A stretch of 42,966 nucleotides of DNA from a virus: positions 1-42,966 of IMG/VR virus record IMGVR_UViG_3300037247_001803, one strand, 5' to 3'. The notes beneath the pieces are model-generated. The model saw only the letters and a list, made by a program, of their open reading frames with translations. It was not told where the DNA came from and made no database searches. Of this stretch, positions 13,553 through 19,967 are shown piece by piece (position 1 is the first letter of the stretch; each line of letters opens with the position of its first letter). The position numbers and the translations under genes were made by a program.

Positions 13553-14929
13553 TCACATGTTCGACCTAAGTCCTTTTTTTATATCGTTTGCATAGGCCAT
13601 AACGATAGAATCGGCAAGGTTTGGACTATCGGCATCATCTGGGGCTTTGTCAACTTTAATCTTTCCAGAGCTGTCATCATACACACACTGTGACAGCTCG
13701 GAAAGAACCTTATCAATATTTTCAATTTCGCTATCAATAAAAAAACATTTATCAGGGTTTATTTTTTCACCATCAAGAAGTTTTATAGTATTTTCAGTTC
13801 TCAATTTTAAATTCCACCACGCCTGGGCATTAATTCGATGAAAGTAATCTTTATTTTTAATTTTTAATTCTTTGTGTTTTATGAAAAATCTATTCGGCCC
13901 CTTAACTTTCCCGTTGAAAAGAAAAGGAATGAATTTTTTCAAACCGGGTCCGGTTCCTGTTTGGGGACTTGTTTTTATCCTTGATAGATCCGACTTGATG
14001 CCGGCGCCGAGTCCGCCGGCATCATAATACATTGATGCTACATTATTTGTTTTATTGAGAAAATCAGCTTTTGCAGCTGTCATGTGGAGGTATTTGACTT
14101 TCCATTCACGCACAATTGACAATAAAGGTCCTTGTCTATACGCCCACGAATTCGTGTCATTTCCTTCATCTGCGACATCAAGCCCAGAATAACTCATTCC
14201 TGAAGGTTTGTAATTTATTTTTTTATGAGCATCAACACATTTTAAAAGACTCTCGTAAGATAGCACTCGATAGAATCCATAATTATCTTTCGGTTCACCA
14301 TCCCAAATGTGTGGATATTTGTCATTATTATATTTTAAATCATGTAATCTTTCTTTTTCTTGTTCTTCAGATAAATGTGGATTATTTTGCCAACCAACTT
14401 TTTGAATAATTGCGTCGGACGTATCTGCATTTTTAGAAAGAAATCTTTTGTCAACCGGATCATTACGAGAATGTCTATTAAAAGAAAGCCATATTTCTGA
14501 ACCTGGTTTCCTGATAGTTTTTGTTAATAAATCCCACGCTTCCTGCTTAATAGTATTTGCCTCCTCGCCCCAAAAAATATCGACATCTTCCCATCCTTTG
14601 ATTGACATCATGTTCCGTTCAAGACCTTTAAAACGGAACAATGATTTTGTTACTTTATTTATTATTTGTGTTTTATGGATTAAAAACTCATCTTCCATTC
14701 CAAACCGATAAATTTGTTTTTCAATGGCCGGTTTCACGGAAACGTCTATCGATTCCATAAACTGTCGGCCACACATTATTCTTTTAAAACTCTCGGATGA
14801 AATAATAACAAGGGCCTCAGCAAACGAAAATGTTTTCATTCCATTTCGTCCGCCATAATAGATTTTATATCTTTTTGGTTTATAAAGAGGTTGGAATTTT
14901 CTATGAATGCCCAGGCGTGTTTTTATCAA
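13553..14929 (-). CDS. terL: Terminase large subunit
   Basis: A 458-residue PBSX/XtmB-like terminase. The ATPase N-terminus shows a variant Walker A, G-G-R-N-G-M-K-T at residues 26-33 (the usual form is G-G-R-G-S-G-K-S/T), a Walker B with W-E-D-V-D-I-F-W-G-E-E-A near residue 117 and a coupling S-F-N-R-H near 152. The nuclease half has Asp-containing strands S-G-L-D-V-A-D-E-G near 247, Y-Y-D-A-G-G-L-G-A-G near 300 and D-S-P-N-L-A-D-S-I-V-M-A near 440. The start is a TTG overlapping the terS stop by four bases (TTGA), so translation is coupled. It packages the genome through the portal. Confidence 0.9.
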   Translation of the reverse strand: MIKTRLGIHRKFQPLYKPKRYKIYYGGRNGMKTFSFAEALVIISSESFKRIMCGRQFMESIDVSVKPAIEKQIYRFGMEDEFLIHKTQIINKVTKSLFRFKGLERNMMSIKGWEDVDIFWGEEANTIKQEAWDLLTKTIRKPGSEIWLSFNRHSRNDPVDKRFLSKNADTSDAIIQKVGWQNNPHLSEEQEKERLHDLKYNNDKYPHIWDGEPKDNYGFYRVLSYESLLKCVDAHKKINYKPSGMSYSGLDVADEGNDTNSWAYRQGPLLSIVREWKVKYLHMTAAKADFLNKTNNVASMYYDAGGLGAGIKSDLSRIKTSPQTGTGPGLKKFIPFLFNGKVKGPNRFFIKHKELKIKNKDYFHRINAQAWWNLKLRTENTIKLLDGEKINPDKCFFIDSEIENIDKVLSELSQCVYDDSSGKIKVDKAPDDADSPNLADSIVMAYANDIKKGLRSNM

Positions 14930-15504
14930 TTTTCATCTTTTTTGTTAAAGTCGTGAAAATCAATATAAAATCTTCTGTCTTCAACCACGACATTTAAATC
15001 TGTTTTATCTGACCACATTTTTAAATATTTTCCAAGCATGTCAAGAGCTTTGTCTATCCCAGGTATTTTATACTCAGACACAACTGGAAATGACTCTATC
15101 TCTCCGTTTTCTTTTTGCTTATCAATCATCCAAAGTTTCATGCTTTGAACAATTTTTGCATCTTCCGGGTCCATGTCATGCAGCGCAATAGGGCTACCAT
15201 CAGGATTAATCATACATTGAGGATTGAATTCAATTATTTTCATAAGATTTCTCAAAACATACTGAACGTCAACCTCAACTTTATGAGTCATTTTTTTTAT
15301 GAAATTATTGATATATTTTTTAACACGGTCTCTTTTAAAAAAGTCGCTTGATAGCTTATATGAAGATTCCCGTTTCCCAAACGGGTAGCCTACTCTATAG
15401 CAACGAGCCTTTGCCCATGTAGGGTTCTGTATTCTAGCATGGCAAACAATCAGTTCTTTTTCTGTCAATTCTGTAGCTAATTTTTTTTTCTTTTTTAATT
15501 TCAT
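14926..15504 (-). CDS. terS: Terminase small subunit
   Basis: A 192-residue protein with a Lys-rich start, then L-T-E-K-E-L-I-V-C-H-A-R and A-R-C-Y-R-V-G-Y-P, the T-A-A-x-x-A-G-Y-like helix-turn-helix of Terminase_2 small subunits. The segment G-I-D-K-A-L-D-M-L-G-K-Y-L-K-M-W-S-D-K-T near 155-175 matches the C-terminal K-A-L-x-L-L-G-K-H-L-x-M-F-x-D-K motif of that family. It binds the packaging site and feeds DNA to terL, whose gene it overlaps by four bases. Confidence 0.85.
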   Translation of the reverse strand: MKLKKKKKLATELTEKELIVCHARIQNPTWAKARCYRVGYPFGKRESSYKLSSDFFKRDRVKKYINNFIKKMTHKVEVDVQYVLRNLMKIIEFNPQCMINPDGSPIALHDMDPEDAKIVQSMKLWMIDKQKENGEIESFPVVSEYKIPGIDKALDMLGKYLKMWSDKTDLNVVVEDRRFYIDFHDFNKKDEN

Positions 15505-15513
15505 TCATCAACC

Positions 15514-15545
15514 TTAACTTTTATTCACTGTGTTGTAAAAGTTAA
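15514..15545 (-). repeat. 9-bp perfect inverted repeat before terS
   Basis: TTAACTTTT and AAAAGTTAA flank a 14-base loop and fill the whole gap between the upstream zinc-ribbon stop (15546-15548) and the terS start region. In RNA it would be a weak AU-rich hairpin near the terS ribosome site; in DNA it could be a protein site, even a packaging-recognition site. No direct evidence for either. Confidence 0.5.
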
Positions 15546-15689
15546 TCAACCTCTATCGATACCGAATGTAGTACCACAATGTTGACATATTACATGATTT
15601 TGTTCAGTCATACCAGGTTTTAGTGGTTCTGGAATATCGTACGACGTTCTATTTTTACATTTTGGGCATCTTAAAAATATTGAATTCAT
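15546..15689 (-). CDS. 47-residue zinc-ribbon protein
   Basis: A very short gene with AGGTG before its ATG at 15689. It encodes MNSIFLRCPKCKNRTSYD... with C-P-K-C at residues 8-11 and C-Q-H-C at 35-38, a complete CXXC pair typical of a zinc ribbon. The spacing to the upstream gene (3 bases) and to terS supports a real operon member. The target is unknown; mini-ribbons of this kind often bind RNA polymerase or nucleic acid. Confidence 0.7.
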   Translation of the reverse strand: MNSIFLRCPKCKNRTSYDIPEPLKPGMTEQNHVICQHCGTTFGIDRG

Positions 15690-15692
15690 CCT

Positions 15693-16046
15693 TCACCTCT
15701 TAAAACCTGATACATCTTGGTATTCATCAAGCAAATCAAACATATTGTTTTGTATGTCGATACAATATCCTATTGCATTAAGATTTAAAAATATTTCTCC
15801 ACATTTTTCACACATATACCATGATGAAATATCAATAATAGCATCCTCTCCTAAGATATTATACTCCTCATTATCTTCGACTCCACGATGTCTTGTAAAA
15901 ATTAAACATAGTGATTCAAGATTAATTTTAATATTACAACTGCAACATCGCCGTCGGTATTTTGTTTTAAGATTTATAAAATCTGTGGGATTAATATAAT
16001 ACCATCCCTCACCATCCCATTCATCACAACTACATGTTAACGGCAT
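15693..16046 (-). CDS. Cys-rich metal-binding protein
   Basis: A 117-residue protein that begins MPLTCSCDEWDGEGWYYINP and holds C-C-S-C near residue 34 and C-E-K-C near 79, besides the N-terminal C-S-C. The pairs are spaced as in treble-clef or zinc-ribbon folds. I recognise this opening (M-P-L-T-C-x-C) from small phage proteins of unknown function. The middle E-D-N-E-E-Y region is acidic. Nothing indicates catalysis. Confidence 0.65.
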   Translation of the reverse strand: MPLTCSCDEWDGEGWYYINPTDFINLKTKYRRRCCSCNIKINLESLCLIFTRHRGVEDNEEYNILGEDAIIDISSWYMCEKCGEIFLNLNAIGYCIDIQNNMFDLLDEYQDVSGFKR

Positions 16047-16139
16047 AATTCACCTTAAATTTTTCTTTAAAAAAGTTTTAATATAATCAATATCCACTAC
16101 TGGATATTTTTTAGGTGGGGGCGGTGGAGGAGGCGGTTT

Positions 16140-16319
16140 TTAAAATCTTTCTCGGATTTCACAAGTATTATTATCATCAAGAAGAATACAATTTATTTGA
16201 GTATCTACCCCAACACACCCCATCAACAACCACCACCATTTCTTCTTAACTATCTTAAATTGCTCAGGATGATAGCATTTACCCTTTATGAAACAAATGC
16301 AATTTATATTTGGTCCCAT
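16140..16319 (-). CDS. Small Cys-rich protein with possible polyproline extension
   Basis: A 59-residue protein from the ATG at 16319 (a GTG at 16325 is also in frame; GAGG lies 5 bases before the ATG). Five Cys (C-I-C, then three spaced single ones) and a W-W-W cluster are visible. After its TAA the same frame runs on as Lys, eight Pro, K-K-Y-P-V-V-D-I-D-Y-I-K-T-F and stops at 16050-16052, three bases before the next ATG. The extension looks protein-like, so the TAA may be a recent nonsense change; no start for the extension alone is seen. Function unknown. Confidence 0.5.
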   Translation of the reverse strand: MGPNINCICFIKGKCYHPEQFKIVKKKWWWLLMGCVGVDTQINCILLDDNNTCEIRERF

Positions 16320-16321
16320 AA

Positions 16322-16792
16322 TCACCTCAAATTTTCTTCTAAAAAGTTTTTAATTAAATCAGGGTTAATATCTTTAAGTTCAGGATTTTTGCTAAGAATA
16401 ATACTTAAGAATATTTTAATCCAATCTGTTTCTATCCCGGTAATAACAATCATCTTCCCGGAATCGCCCCACACTTTTGAGACTCTACCGTCCCAAATAT
16501 GTGAATCTTGAGTGAAAAGAGAATCGAGCAACGCTTTTTCCATATTGTCCTTATCAGGAGTTTTTTGACATGACGTATGCCTCATCTTATCTCTTTTTCT
16601 ATAATTCCAACCTAAGGGCATTTTTAGAACGAAGATAACGTGATAACCACTTTCGGGTAGGTAGACACCACCTTCTCTTATATCGTCCTTAAATCGGTAG
16701 TACTTGGCCTCCCGTGGTGTAGTTTTCCACTTACTTGATCTCGTTTGTCTCGGTTTTGCAACTGGCTCAATATCGTATATTTTGAATTCCAT
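16322..16792 (-). CDS. rusA: RusA-family Holliday junction resolvase
   Basis: A 156-residue protein. It begins with a strand and V-A-K-P-R-Q-T-R-S-S-K-W, the RusA opening (P-x-P-K-x-R-x-R), and carries T-P-D-K-D-N-M-E-K-A-L-L-D-S-L near residue 84 with the catalytic acidic residues of the D-x-D-N-x-x-K...D-x-L motif, followed by I-W-D-G-R-V. RusA dimers cut four-way junctions symmetrically. In a phage it trims branched concatemers before packaging. AAGGAG stands 8 bases before the ATG, overlapping the end of the upstream gene. Confidence 0.85.
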   Translation of the reverse strand: MEFKIYDIEPVAKPRQTRSSKWKTTPREAKYYRFKDDIREGGVYLPESGYHVIFVLKMPLGWNYRKRDKMRHTSCQKTPDKDNMEKALLDSLFTQDSHIWDGRVSKVWGDSGKMIVITGIETDWIKIFLSIILSKNPELKDINPDLIKNFLEENLR

Positions 16793-16794
16793 CC

Positions 16795-17427
16795 TTAAAT
16801 CTCCTTTGTTAAACTATTGGAAAGATTAGATAAATCAACAGAATTTTCAATATTCCCATGCACATTTTCGGCTATTTTAAGCATTTGCTTTTTATCACCA
16901 ACATATTCAATTTGTGGTTTTATATCTTTCCCATTCGATTGGTTTTGAATCTCATGTAATCCGGAAAGATAGCCTTGATGTTTTATGTTTTGTTTCGCAT
17001 ATGCAGAATATATCTTTGAAAAATCTTTTTGAAACCATTTTTCTTGATCAACCATAAGTTCGGTACACATCTGAACCCAGCCACCAAAGCCCGTACTAAT
17101 AACAGCCATTGTCACAGGATCATCAAACGCAATAGAAGTATATGAGCCTTTTTCTTTTATTGCTTTCAAGACTATTCCTGCCTGAACAAGACCTATTTCA
17201 TCAAGACTTACACTGCCGGATATGCTTTCGATAATATCAACAGGCTTAGGAAAGAATCTACATGTGACAATTGATTGATTTATCGACGTTTCTATTTGAT
17301 CAATTGTGAAATTTTTAAACGCCTCTAAATACATATTTAGCAAGACTTCTGTATATTTTTTGTCAAACATTTCGCACATGCCTGTGAATAGTTCCAAGAA
17401 TCGCTGTTCGCCTTTTTCAGTTTTCAT
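16795..17427 (-). CDS. Replication P-like protein (DUF6475-type), probable helicase loader
   Basis: A 210-residue protein from the ATG at 17427, chosen because of the AAAGGAG site before it; the frame is open upstream. The N-terminus F-L-E-L-F-T-G-M-C-E-M-F-D-K and the helical R-F-F-P-K-P-V-D-I-I-E-S-I near residue 65 are those of the DUF6475 family, which lies directly after O-like genes. F-G-G-W-V-Q-M-C near 127 is also typical. By context it should deliver host DnaB helicase to the origin, as lambda P does. It overlaps the O-like gene by 11 bases. Confidence 0.7.
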   Translation of the reverse strand: MKTEKGEQRFLELFTGMCEMFDKKYTEVLLNMYLEAFKNFTIDQIETSINQSIVTCRFFPKPVDIIESISGSVSLDEIGLVQAGIVLKAIKEKGSYTSIAFDDPVTMAVISTGFGGWVQMCTELMVDQEKWFQKDFSKIYSAYAKQNIKHQGYLSGLHEIQNQSNGKDIKPQIEYVGDKKQMLKIAENVHGNIENSVDLSNLSNSLTKEI

Positions 17428-18313
17428 TTTCTCCTTTCTCCTTTCGAATTTGTTTTCTTTTTTCAAGCCATTTTTTCCCAACTTCGATATTGTGAGCTGT
17501 TGTTTCTGAATATTTAGAATCACCCTTTGGCATTTTCAGCCATAGTTGTGAAAATTGCTTTCTTAGTTTTAAAGTAGAGAGAATGTTATTTTGCCAAAAA
17601 GAATCTGCCTGACACCACCTGGTTACTTTTTCTATTTTTTCAACAGTTCGTTTGTCCATCCGAATCATTCTTTCGATATGCATCGACCATTTTTGCAAAT
17701 CAGGGATTTTAAAGTCTGGATCTCTGTCCATTATTTTGTCTAATAAAAGTTTAGAAAGTCTGATTTCTTCAGAGTCAGACGTATATAATTTCTTTTGTAT
17801 AGTTTCTTTTGTAATAGTTTCTTTTGTGGGTGCAAGAAATGGAACATCTTTTACCGTTTCTTGCACTACCTCTTTACCGTTTCTTGCACCACCCCCTATT
17901 TCTTGCACCACCCCACTTTTGTTTTTAGCGTAATAATTCCTGCGTGTTTTCAATACATTATCATATTGGTTGGATTTTTCTTGCACCACCCATTGAGCAT
18001 ATTTTTTATTAAAAGATATCTCATTAATATCATTCTCGTTGCTTGATTTTCTTGACTTCTTGATTATAATCATTTTTTTAGTTTCAAGATTTTGCAATGC
18101 GTAAATTATAGTCCTTCGAGAACAATTAGTCATTTTTTGAAGTTGGGATATACTTATTTTGTCTTTCTTTTTATTCCATCCATACGTTTTCCTGATAATA
18201 GCCCATAAAACTTGAGCATTTGAATTTCCAATTGCCGTTTTAGCTAAAGCCTCCATGATTTCATTTGCTATTTGAGTGTATCCATTTTCTTTTTGAGGAT
18301 CAGAAGAACCCAT
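17417..18313 (-). CDS. Replication protein O-like origin-binding protein
   Basis: A 298-residue protein. Residues 10-95 match the phage replication protein O N-terminal domain: G-Y-T-Q-I-A-N-E-I-M-E-A-L-A, then V-L-W-A-I-I-R-K-T-Y-G-W-N-K-K-K-D and a winged helix S-I-S-Q-L-Q-K-M-T-N-C-S-R-R-T-I-I-Y-A-L. The middle (about 105-175) is low-complexity and encodes the iterons; the C-terminal part should contact the P-like protein. As in lambda, the protein probably binds repeats inside its own gene. AGGGG precedes the ATG. Replication then relies on the host replisome. Confidence 0.8.
   Translation of the reverse strand: MGSSDPQKENGYTQIANEIMEALAKTAIGNSNAQVLWAIIRKTYGWNKKKDKISISQLQKMTNCSRRTIIYALQNLETKKMIIIKKSRKSSNENDINEISFNKKYAQWVVQEKSNQYDNVLKTRRNYYAKNKSGVVQEIGGGARNGKEVVQETVKDVPFLAPTKETITKETIQKKLYTSDSEEIRLSKLLLDKIMDRDPDFKIPDLQKWSMHIERMIRMDKRTVEKIEKVTRWCQADSFWQNNILSTLKLRKQFSQLWLKMPKGDSKYSETTAHNIEVGKKWLEKRKQIRKEKGENEN
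17789..17827 (-). repeat. AT-rich triple repeat beside the iterons, candidate unwinding element
   Basis: TTTCTTTTGT occurs three times (17789-17798, 17803-17812, 17818-17827) at 14-15 base spacing, with a highly AT-rich content. It lies directly next to the iterons, the arrangement of lambda ori. In protein it encodes T-K-E-T repeats, so a purely coding explanation remains possible. Confidence 0.5.
17828..17991 (-). other. Iteron cluster, candidate origin of replication
   Basis: The core TTTCTTGCAC (plus strand) occurs at 17857-17866, 17880-17889, 17899-17908 and 17977-17986, usually followed by CACCC or ACC, and once inverted at 17830-17839. Spacings of the first three are 23 and 19 bases. 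The copies are read in different codon phases (V-V-Q-E in three, G-G-A-R-N in one, F-L-A-P for the inverted one), so the conservation is of DNA, not protein. Location inside the O-like gene matches lambdoid origins. Confidence 0.7.
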
Positions 18314-18322
18314 TCAATACCC

Positions 18323-18457
18323 CTAAGTAGATTTTTTCTTAAACCAAATCCGAGAGTTACAAGAAGGGCAAACTTTAGGTTTCCTATCAACCAATCTTGG
18401 CAACCATTCAAATCCACACCTGTCACATTTTAACAAGTATCGCTTTAAACTCTTCAT
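18323..18457 (-). CDS. 44-residue zinc-ribbon protein
   Basis: From the ATG at 18457 (AGGAG just upstream; the longer frame has no ribosome site). It encodes MKSLKRYLLKCDRCGFEW... with C-D-R-C and C-P-S-C, a compact zinc ribbon like many phage conserved mini-proteins placed before replication genes. It is the first gene after the internal promoter at 18488-18517. Partner unknown. Confidence 0.7.
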   Translation of the reverse strand: MKSLKRYLLKCDRCGFEWLPRLVDRKPKVCPSCNSRIWFKKKST

Positions 18458-18475
18458 TATTCTCCTATTTGTTTT

Positions 18476-18486
18476 GTTATGATAAC
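18476..18486. promoter_or_regulatory. Palindromic operator candidate
   Basis: GTTATgATAAC is a perfect 5-1-5 palindrome just downstream of the -10 of the leftward promoter at 18488-18517. It differs by one base from GTTATGATTAC at 27305-27315 in the early control region, suggesting one regulator acts at both. Confidence 0.5.
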
Positions 18487-18487
18487 G

Positions 18488-18517
18488 AGTATAGAGCACA
18501 AAAAAATATATTGTCAA
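18488..18517 (-). promoter_or_regulatory. Internal leftward promoter before replication genes
   Basis: On the minus strand TTGACA (18512-18517), an 18-base spacer and TATACT (18488-18493). It directly follows the methyltransferase stop and would drive the zinc-ribbon, O-like, P-like, rusA and terminase genes independently of the early promoter. Confidence 0.7.
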
Positions 18518-19276
18518 CTAAAATAAACCTTCAGTTAAAATTCTCCATGCGGTTGCAGCCACTTGAGGAACTTGGCCGTTTCCAATGGCTTTAGACCTGT
18601 CCATCCTATTGGCCAATCCATCAATTTTTCTAATAAAGTTGGATTCAGATAATAACCAACTTTCTCTGGTACTAATTTTCCTACCGCGGCACTTAAAGAA
18701 CGGCCATGGGTTCCTTTCCGCTCCACTGGGCATTCTTTTCTGATTGGCTTGTAATCTTGACTTGCTCTTGGAGTTGGCAACAATCCATAACCTTTCCCTT
18801 TTGTGTGGAGCGCCGCAATTCGCAGCGGATAAACAACACCATCTTGCATCATACCCGATTTGCGCCAAGTCTGATAAAATGTTTCCGAGATATCCACAAC
18901 TAATAAGACCTGGGACATTTTCCAAAAAGGCGTAAGATGGTCTGACGATGTCGATAACTTCGCGAGTGGCAGGCCACATATTTCTTTCGTCTTGGCCGGC
19001 TTTTCTTTTTCCTTCGACTGAGAATGGCTGGCATGGGAATCCCCCTGAAATAACATCAACCATGCTTTTATATCTTTTGGCATACCCATCATCGATGAAT
19101 GTTTTGATATCGCCGAATATAGGGGCGATGCTAAGCAATCCATCTTTGATTCGTTGTGCAATGACTCTTTGGCAGTAGTCGTTAATTTCGACATATCCTA
19201 ACGTCCTCCATCCAAGGAAATATTTTGATGCAAGTAATCCACCACCGGCACCTGAAAATAAACTTAATTCATTCAT
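18518..19276 (-). CDS. Cytosine-C5 DNA methyltransferase (compact)
   Basis: A 252-residue orphan C5 methyltransferase. Motif I L-F-S-G-A-G-G (6-12, cofactor), motif IV G-G-F-P-C-Q-P-F-S with catalytic Cys82, motif VI E-N-V (119-121), motif VIII H-K-R-E-R-L-W-I-V-A (158-167) and motif X G-N-G-Q-V-P-Q-V-A near the end are all present in canonical order. It is short because the target-recognition region between VIII and X is only about 65 residues. No restriction partner is seen, so it probably protects phage DNA from host restriction or marks it. Recognition sequence unknown. A second long frame overlaps it (see 18535-19194). Confidence 0.9.
   Translation of the reverse strand: MNELSLFSGAGGGLLASKYFLGWRTLGYVEINDYCQRVIAQRIKDGLLSIAPIFGDIKTFIDDGYAKRYKSMVDVISGGFPCQPFSVEGKRKAGQDERNMWPATREVIDIVRPSYAFLENVPGLISCGYLGNILSDLAQIGYDARWCCLSAANCGAPHKRERLWIVANSKSKSRLQANQKRMPSGAERNPWPFFKCRGRKISTRESWLLSESNFIRKIDGLANRMDRSKAIGNGQVPQVAATAWRILTEGLF
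18535..19194 (-). other. 219-codon open frame overlapping the methyltransferase in another frame
   Basis: Same strand, shifted by one base, starting at an ATG at 19194 and covering most of the methyltransferase gene. It reads K-S-G-M-M-Q-D-G-V-V-Y-P-L near residue 110, then Y-G-L-L-P-T-P-R-A-S and, near the end, N-P-T-L-L-E-K-L-M-D-W-P-I-G-W-T-G-L. I remember strings of this kind from database proteins found in many phages. They are exactly the off-frame reading of conserved methyltransferase motifs VIII and X. No good ribosome site is seen. It may be an overprinted gene or only an echo of a conserved DNA sequence. Confidence 0.3.
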
Positions 19277-19287
19277 GTTATCAACCG

Positions 19288-19482
19288 TTACTTAAATAGT
19301 AAAAAAACTATCACACCGAGACAAAAACCAATAAATCCACCCAACGTAAACCCCAAATTAAAATTATAATACTTAGTTTTTTCAAGCTGCTTCTTGTGAA
19401 TTTCTTTTAATCTCTTATTACTTTTTATGATCTGATTATATGATTCAGATTCTTCGCAAAATACATTCTGTTCTTTTAGCAT
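19288..19482 (-). CDS. Small single-pass membrane protein
   Basis: A 64-residue protein with GGAGG before its ATG. Residues 1-40 are charged and helical; residues 41-63 are one transmembrane helix rich in Gly and Phe (F-T-L-G-G-F-I-G-F-C-L-G-V-I-V-F-L-L-F). It resembles the general layout of spanin-like or Rz-like small proteins inverted, and of many phage early membrane proteins. No family is recognised. Confidence 0.6.
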   Translation of the reverse strand: MLKEQNVFCEESESYNQIIKSNKRLKEIHKKQLEKTKYYNFNLGFTLGGFIGFCLGVIVFLLFK

Positions 19483-19514
19483 ATTTCCTCCACGTCGGTA
19501 GTGCCATTAAATTA

Positions 19515-19730
19515 CTAACCATTTTCGTATATTTGAATAGCTTCAAATAAATCATCACACATAGATTCATTCAGCATTAACTGACGAATGAAATAAGCAT
19601 ACGTCAATAATTCAGGTACATAAGTTCTGTGCCACCAAACTAGTGAGCGACCATCTGATTTTAATTTTTTCCTGAATTTTTTTATAACAAACTCTTTGTC
19701 AATGGTTTCGTTTTTTAATTCTTTTGACAT
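19515..19730 (-). CDS. Hypothetical small protein
   Basis: A 71-residue protein from the ATG at 19730, which has GGAG upstream; an in-frame start at 19760 lies inside the previous gene and is less likely. It has a Lys-rich first half and a helical second half with R-S-L-V-W-W-H-R-T-Y-V-P-E-L-L. No membrane segment or metal site. Function unknown. Confidence 0.55.
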   Translation of the reverse strand: MSKELKNETIDKEFVIKKFRKKLKSDGRSLVWWHRTYVPELLTYAYFIRQLMLNESMCDDLFEAIQIYENG

Positions 19731-19750
19731 ACTCTTTCTCCTATTAATTT

Positions 19751-19948
19751 CTATCCACAATCAATATTATCTCTTCCCTTATTTTCTTTAAATTTGTCCA
19801 ATTTATTAAAATATTCTCCACTGATTTCATCTGCATCTTGACCACATTTAAATAAAACAGATAAAAAAACAGCAATAAATGTCATTATTGATACATATCC
19901 TAACAACAACCACATCCAATTATCCGAAATCCACATTATTAAATTCAT
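19751..19948 (-). CDS. Small single-pass membrane protein
   Basis: A 65-residue protein with AAAGGA before its ATG. Residues 4-33 form one hydrophobic helix (W-M-W-L-L-L-G-Y-V-S-I-M-T-F-I-A-V-F-L), followed by a charged cytoplasmic or periplasmic tail. One Cys follows the helix. Early phage membrane protein of unknown role; holin activity cannot be excluded. Confidence 0.55.
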   Translation of the reverse strand: MNLIMWISDNWMWLLLGYVSIMTFIAVFLSVLFKCGQDADEISGEYFNKLDKFKENKGRDNIDCG

Positions 19949-19967
19949 ATTAATTCCTTTGATTTTG

